64,000 nucleotides of DNA, taken from Vicia villosa (taxonomy: Eukaryota > Streptophyta > Magnoliopsida > Fabales > Fabaceae). Positions 61,330 through 64,000 of this stretch are shown piece after piece (the first letter of the stretch is position 1; every line of letters starts with the position of its first letter). The position numbers and the translations under genes were made by a program. The stretch lies in contig NC_081185.1 in assembly GCF_029867415.1 (NCBI RefSeq), positions 120,321,987-120,385,986 of the forward strand, read 5' to 3'. The notes beneath the pieces are model-generated. The model did not search any database, was not told the DNA's origin, and saw only the letters and a program-made list of their open reading frames with translations.

Positions 61330-64000
61330 CAGTGGTGGAGCCACGTAGGTACAGGGGAAGGCCATGGCCACCCCTTTTATTTTTTTTAATATTTTTTTTA
61401 TATAGAGGAAAATACTAAAATGTCCTTATTTTGAGTTAAAATTCATTCCTTTTTTATTTTCCTTCACTCTTTCACAAAAGAAACGGTTCAAGAAACACAG
61501 AAGTGATTCACGAAAACCAGACGACTACTTCCATCTGCCCATCGAGTGACGTTGCCGACTTGCTGTCGTGGTTGTTGGAGGAATCATTGAAATATTCTCA
61601 AATAAAAAAGGTCTTCTTCTTCCTTTGTCAATTTTGTATTTTTAGGGTTTTCATCTTCTTCTTCTTTGAAAATGGTTAGACTTCTGAATAATCATTAATG
61701 GATGCTGAAGATTGGTTTTAGATTTCTTTTCAGATTTCTCTGTATTGTGTTTTTAGGGGTACTTACTGAGACATTTTTTGGATTTCTAAAATGTTGTATT
61801 TGTGATTTAGGGAGTTTCTGCCTTTTTCAAATCTTTAGATGTTAGTATTTTTTTTAATGTTGAAACTTGATTGTAATTAGAAGCTGATTTAGGGAGATTC
61901 TATATTTATTTTTTTTGTAATTTTGGAACTTGATTAAGTTTAGTTGAAAGATGAGATATTGTTCTATTTTGTTCTTTTATATGTAATCTGTGATTGTTAA
62001 TTTCACATTGAATGATAATTTTATTAAGAATGAAAGTATTAGATTTAGAGAGAAAAGCTCAGTAGAGCAAAGATTATAAAGTGTCAAGTTTGAGTGATTG
62101 TAACTAAAATTGAAGTCTCAAGTATCAATATCAATACTGTAGTGATAAATTTTGCCATTTTATTATGTTTCATTTTACTATGTGTGATAATTTTTTAGAC
62201 TTTATTATGTGTGATAATTTTTTCATGTGTGATAATTTTTGCCATTTTATTATTTTTAATTTTATTATGTGTGATAATTTTTGACATTTTGTTATGTTTC
62301 ATTTTTTTCATCAGAAAAATAAAGATGAATAATAGAAAAATTGATTCTTTTTTCAAGAGGAAAGCATGTGAAATTGAAAGAGATGAGAGAGATGAAGAAA
62401 TTATAATCCCGACATTTGAACCTGAAACAATTCTTGAGATTCCAAGAATTGAAGAGCATCATGGGTTTGAAAATTCTTTGGAACGTGATCCTGGAAAGCA
62501 TCGTCCGATTTGGCAATATCCACCAAATCAAGTGGATGCAATACAAAGAGCTTATCTAAAATGGGGTCCATATCAAATTCATTTAGACAACTATCCTTTG
62601 TCCGGTAATGCGGATCATCCAAGAAGGTTTCAACACACTTGGTTTAGCATATTTCCCTCTTGGTTAGAATATTCACCATTTGAAGATGCTGCATACTGCT
62701 TACCTTGTTACCTTTTTAGCAAAAAACCAAGTGGGCGTCCCGGATCACATGTCTTCATTTCTACGGGATTTAGAACTTGGAAGAAAGTTAGGAATGGAAA
62801 ACATTGTTCCTTTCTTAAACACATAGGGATGGATTCATGTTCGCCACACAACAATACAATGCAAGCTTGTCAAGACTTGTTGAATCAAGATTGTCATATC
62901 AGAAATGTTATTCAAGTTCAAAGTTCAAGTCAAAGAATGAGTAACCGGCTTCGTCTCAAAACTTCAATTGACATTGTTTGTTGGTTAACACTTCAAGCTT
63001 GTGCTTTAAGGGGTCACGATGAAACTAGCAATTCAAGAAATCAAGGTAACTTTCTCGAATTGTTAAAACTTTTAGCATCTTACAATGATGAAATTTCAAA
63101 AGTTGTGTTGGAAAATGCTCCACAAAATTGCAAATATACCTCACATAAAATTCAAAAAGAGCTCTTGCAAATTCTTTCTAGTAGGGTGAAAAAGCATATT
63201 CGTGAGGAAATTGGTGATTCCAAATTTTGTATTGTTGTAGATGAAGCTCGCGATGAGTCAAAAAAGGAACAAATGGCTCTTGTATTAAGATTTGTTGATA
63301 AAGTTGGTTTAATACAAGAGAGATTTTTTGATGTGGCACATGTTAAAGACACCACGTCTTTAACTCTTAAGGAAGCAATTTGTGATATACTCTCTCGACA
63401 TAACCTTGATGTGTCTAACATTCGCGGACAAGGGTATGATGGTGCTAGCAACATGATAGGAGAATGGAATGGTTTACAAGCACTCTTTATGAAGGATTGT
63501 CCTTATGCATACTATGTTCATTGTTTTGCTCATCGATTGCAACTTGCCTTGGTTACAGCATCAAGAGAAGTCAAACCAATTCATAAATTCTTTGATAAAC
63601 TGATTTTTGTAGTCAATGTTGTTTGTTCTTCCACTAAGCGCCATGATGAGTTACAAGCTTCCCAATTAGAAGAGATTGCACATTTGTTAGAGATTGGTGA
63701 GATTGTAACTGGTAAAGGTTTAAATCAAATTGGTACTTTGAAACGAGCTGGAGATACCCGTTGGGGATCACATTACAATTCTATTTGTAGCTTGATAAAC
63801 ATGTATGAAGCAACTTGTTCAGTTTTAAAAAAAATTGCAAAAGAAAGGGGAAATTATGCTACACGTGGGGATGCAGATAGTTCTTATAATTACTTGAAGG
63901 CATTTGATTTTATATTTATTTTGCATTTGGTGAAAGAAATTATGGGGATAACAGATATGCTTTGTCAAGCCTTACAAAAACAAAATCAAGATGTAGTTAA
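61330..64000 (+). mobile_element. hAT element F (TTF/zf-MYM1-like), 5' part
   Basis: It begins with CAGTGGTGGAGCCACG, a typical terminus of TTF-finger hAT elements, preceded by the candidate 8-bp target CCATTGGG (61322-61329). A non-coding leader with a possible intron (about 61612 to 62313, ending TTTTTTTCATCAG) leads to the transposase. The leader intron holds several TTATTATGTGTGATAATTTT repeats (62160-62285). The right end is outside the window. Confidence 0.75.
62325..64000 (+). CDS. hAT transposase with TTF zinc finger (zf-MYM1-like), partial
   Basis: From ATG at 62325 the frame stays open to the window edge: 558 complete codons and no stop, so the C terminus is missing. The N terminus (MNNRKIDSFFKRK) is the usual start of this group. 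A TTF-type finger covers about residues 85-165 (WFSIFP, CLPCYLF). A DUF4371-like region follows, then RNase H-fold blocks: VVDEARDES with Asp306, GYDGASNM with Asp372, CFAHRLQLAL, and TRWGSHY. The hATC dimerisation domain should lie beyond 64000. Plant genes annotated 'zinc finger MYM-type protein 1-like' are mostly these transposases. The unbroken frame suggests a recent or still coding copy, unlike the wrecked hAT at 29110-34022. Confidence 0.85.
   Translation, partial: MNNRKIDSFFKRKACEIERDERDEEIIIPTFEPETILEIPRIEEHHGFENSLERDPGKHRPIWQYPPNQVDAIQRAYLKWGPYQIHLDNYPLSGNADHPRRFQHTWFSIFPSWLEYSPFEDAAYCLPCYLFSKKPSGRPGSHVFISTGFRTWKKVRNGKHCSFLKHIGMDSCSPHNNTMQACQDLLNQDCHIRNVIQVQSSSQRMSNRLRLKTSIDIVCWLTLQACALRGHDETSNSRNQGNFLELLKLLASYNDEISKVVLENAPQNCKYTSHKIQKELLQILSSRVKKHIREEIGDSKFCIVVDEARDESKKEQMALVLRFVDKVGLIQERFFDVAHVKDTTSLTLKEAICDILSRHNLDVSNIRGQGYDGASNMIGEWNGLQALFMKDCPYAYYVHCFAHRLQLALVTASREVKPIHKFFDKLIFVVNVVCSSTKRHDELQASQLEEIAHLLEIGEIVTGKGLNQIGTLKRAGDTRWGSHYNSICSLINMYEATCSVLKKIAKERGNYATRGDADSSYNYLKAFDFIFILHLVKEIMGITDMLCQALQKQNQDVV

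Overview
The window is nuclear DNA from a flowering plant, most likely a large-genome legume (pea/vetch/clover group). Three intron/exon-structured plant genes sit in AT-rich DNA packed with transposable elements. The legume call is an inference from Ogre/Tat-type LTRs, SIRE/Maximus-like copia LTRs and several hAT MITE types I associate with that group. No bacterial-type genes, CRISPR, rRNA or convincing functional tRNA genes are visible.

Layout. 1-16240 is a repeat region: a decayed minus-strand Ty3/gypsy polyprotein is split by a solo LTR (7071-13218), which is itself split by an Ogre-like solo LTR (7939-11790). A second Ogre-like solo LTR lies at 3161-5956. 16984-20842 is a complete GASSHO-type (GSO1/SGN3) LRR receptor kinase. 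22219-24496 is a copia-type solo LTR. 25257-40310 is a hAT 'graveyard': two opposed MITEs, then a decayed autonomous hAT (28340-37580) inserted in a minus-strand gypsy gag and itself invaded by an LTR and two hAT MITEs. 41013-44670 is a third Ogre-like solo LTR inside a repeat rich in AGATGCATCT motifs. 47021-50227 is a six-exon gene for an 873-residue RING-HC protein. 50690-55475 holds copia, hAT MITE, Stowaway and LINE fragments. 56618-57874 (minus) is a fasciclin-like arabinogalactan protein of the FLA4/SOS5 type. 59396-64000 is another nest: gypsy leader, LTR, then a hAT element whose transposase frame is open for 558 codons to the window edge.

The three host genes are not an operon-like unit. 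Two act at the cell surface or wall (receptor kinase, FLA) and one is probably a ubiquitin ligase, but nothing in the sequence links them. The most informative signals are insertion junctions: I could read target-site duplications by eye for most elements, which gives an order of insertion events. I found no unknown multi-gene system; the best candidates for follow-up are the intact hAT transposase, the nested hAT cluster, the excess of solo LTRs, and regulatory details of the RING gene.
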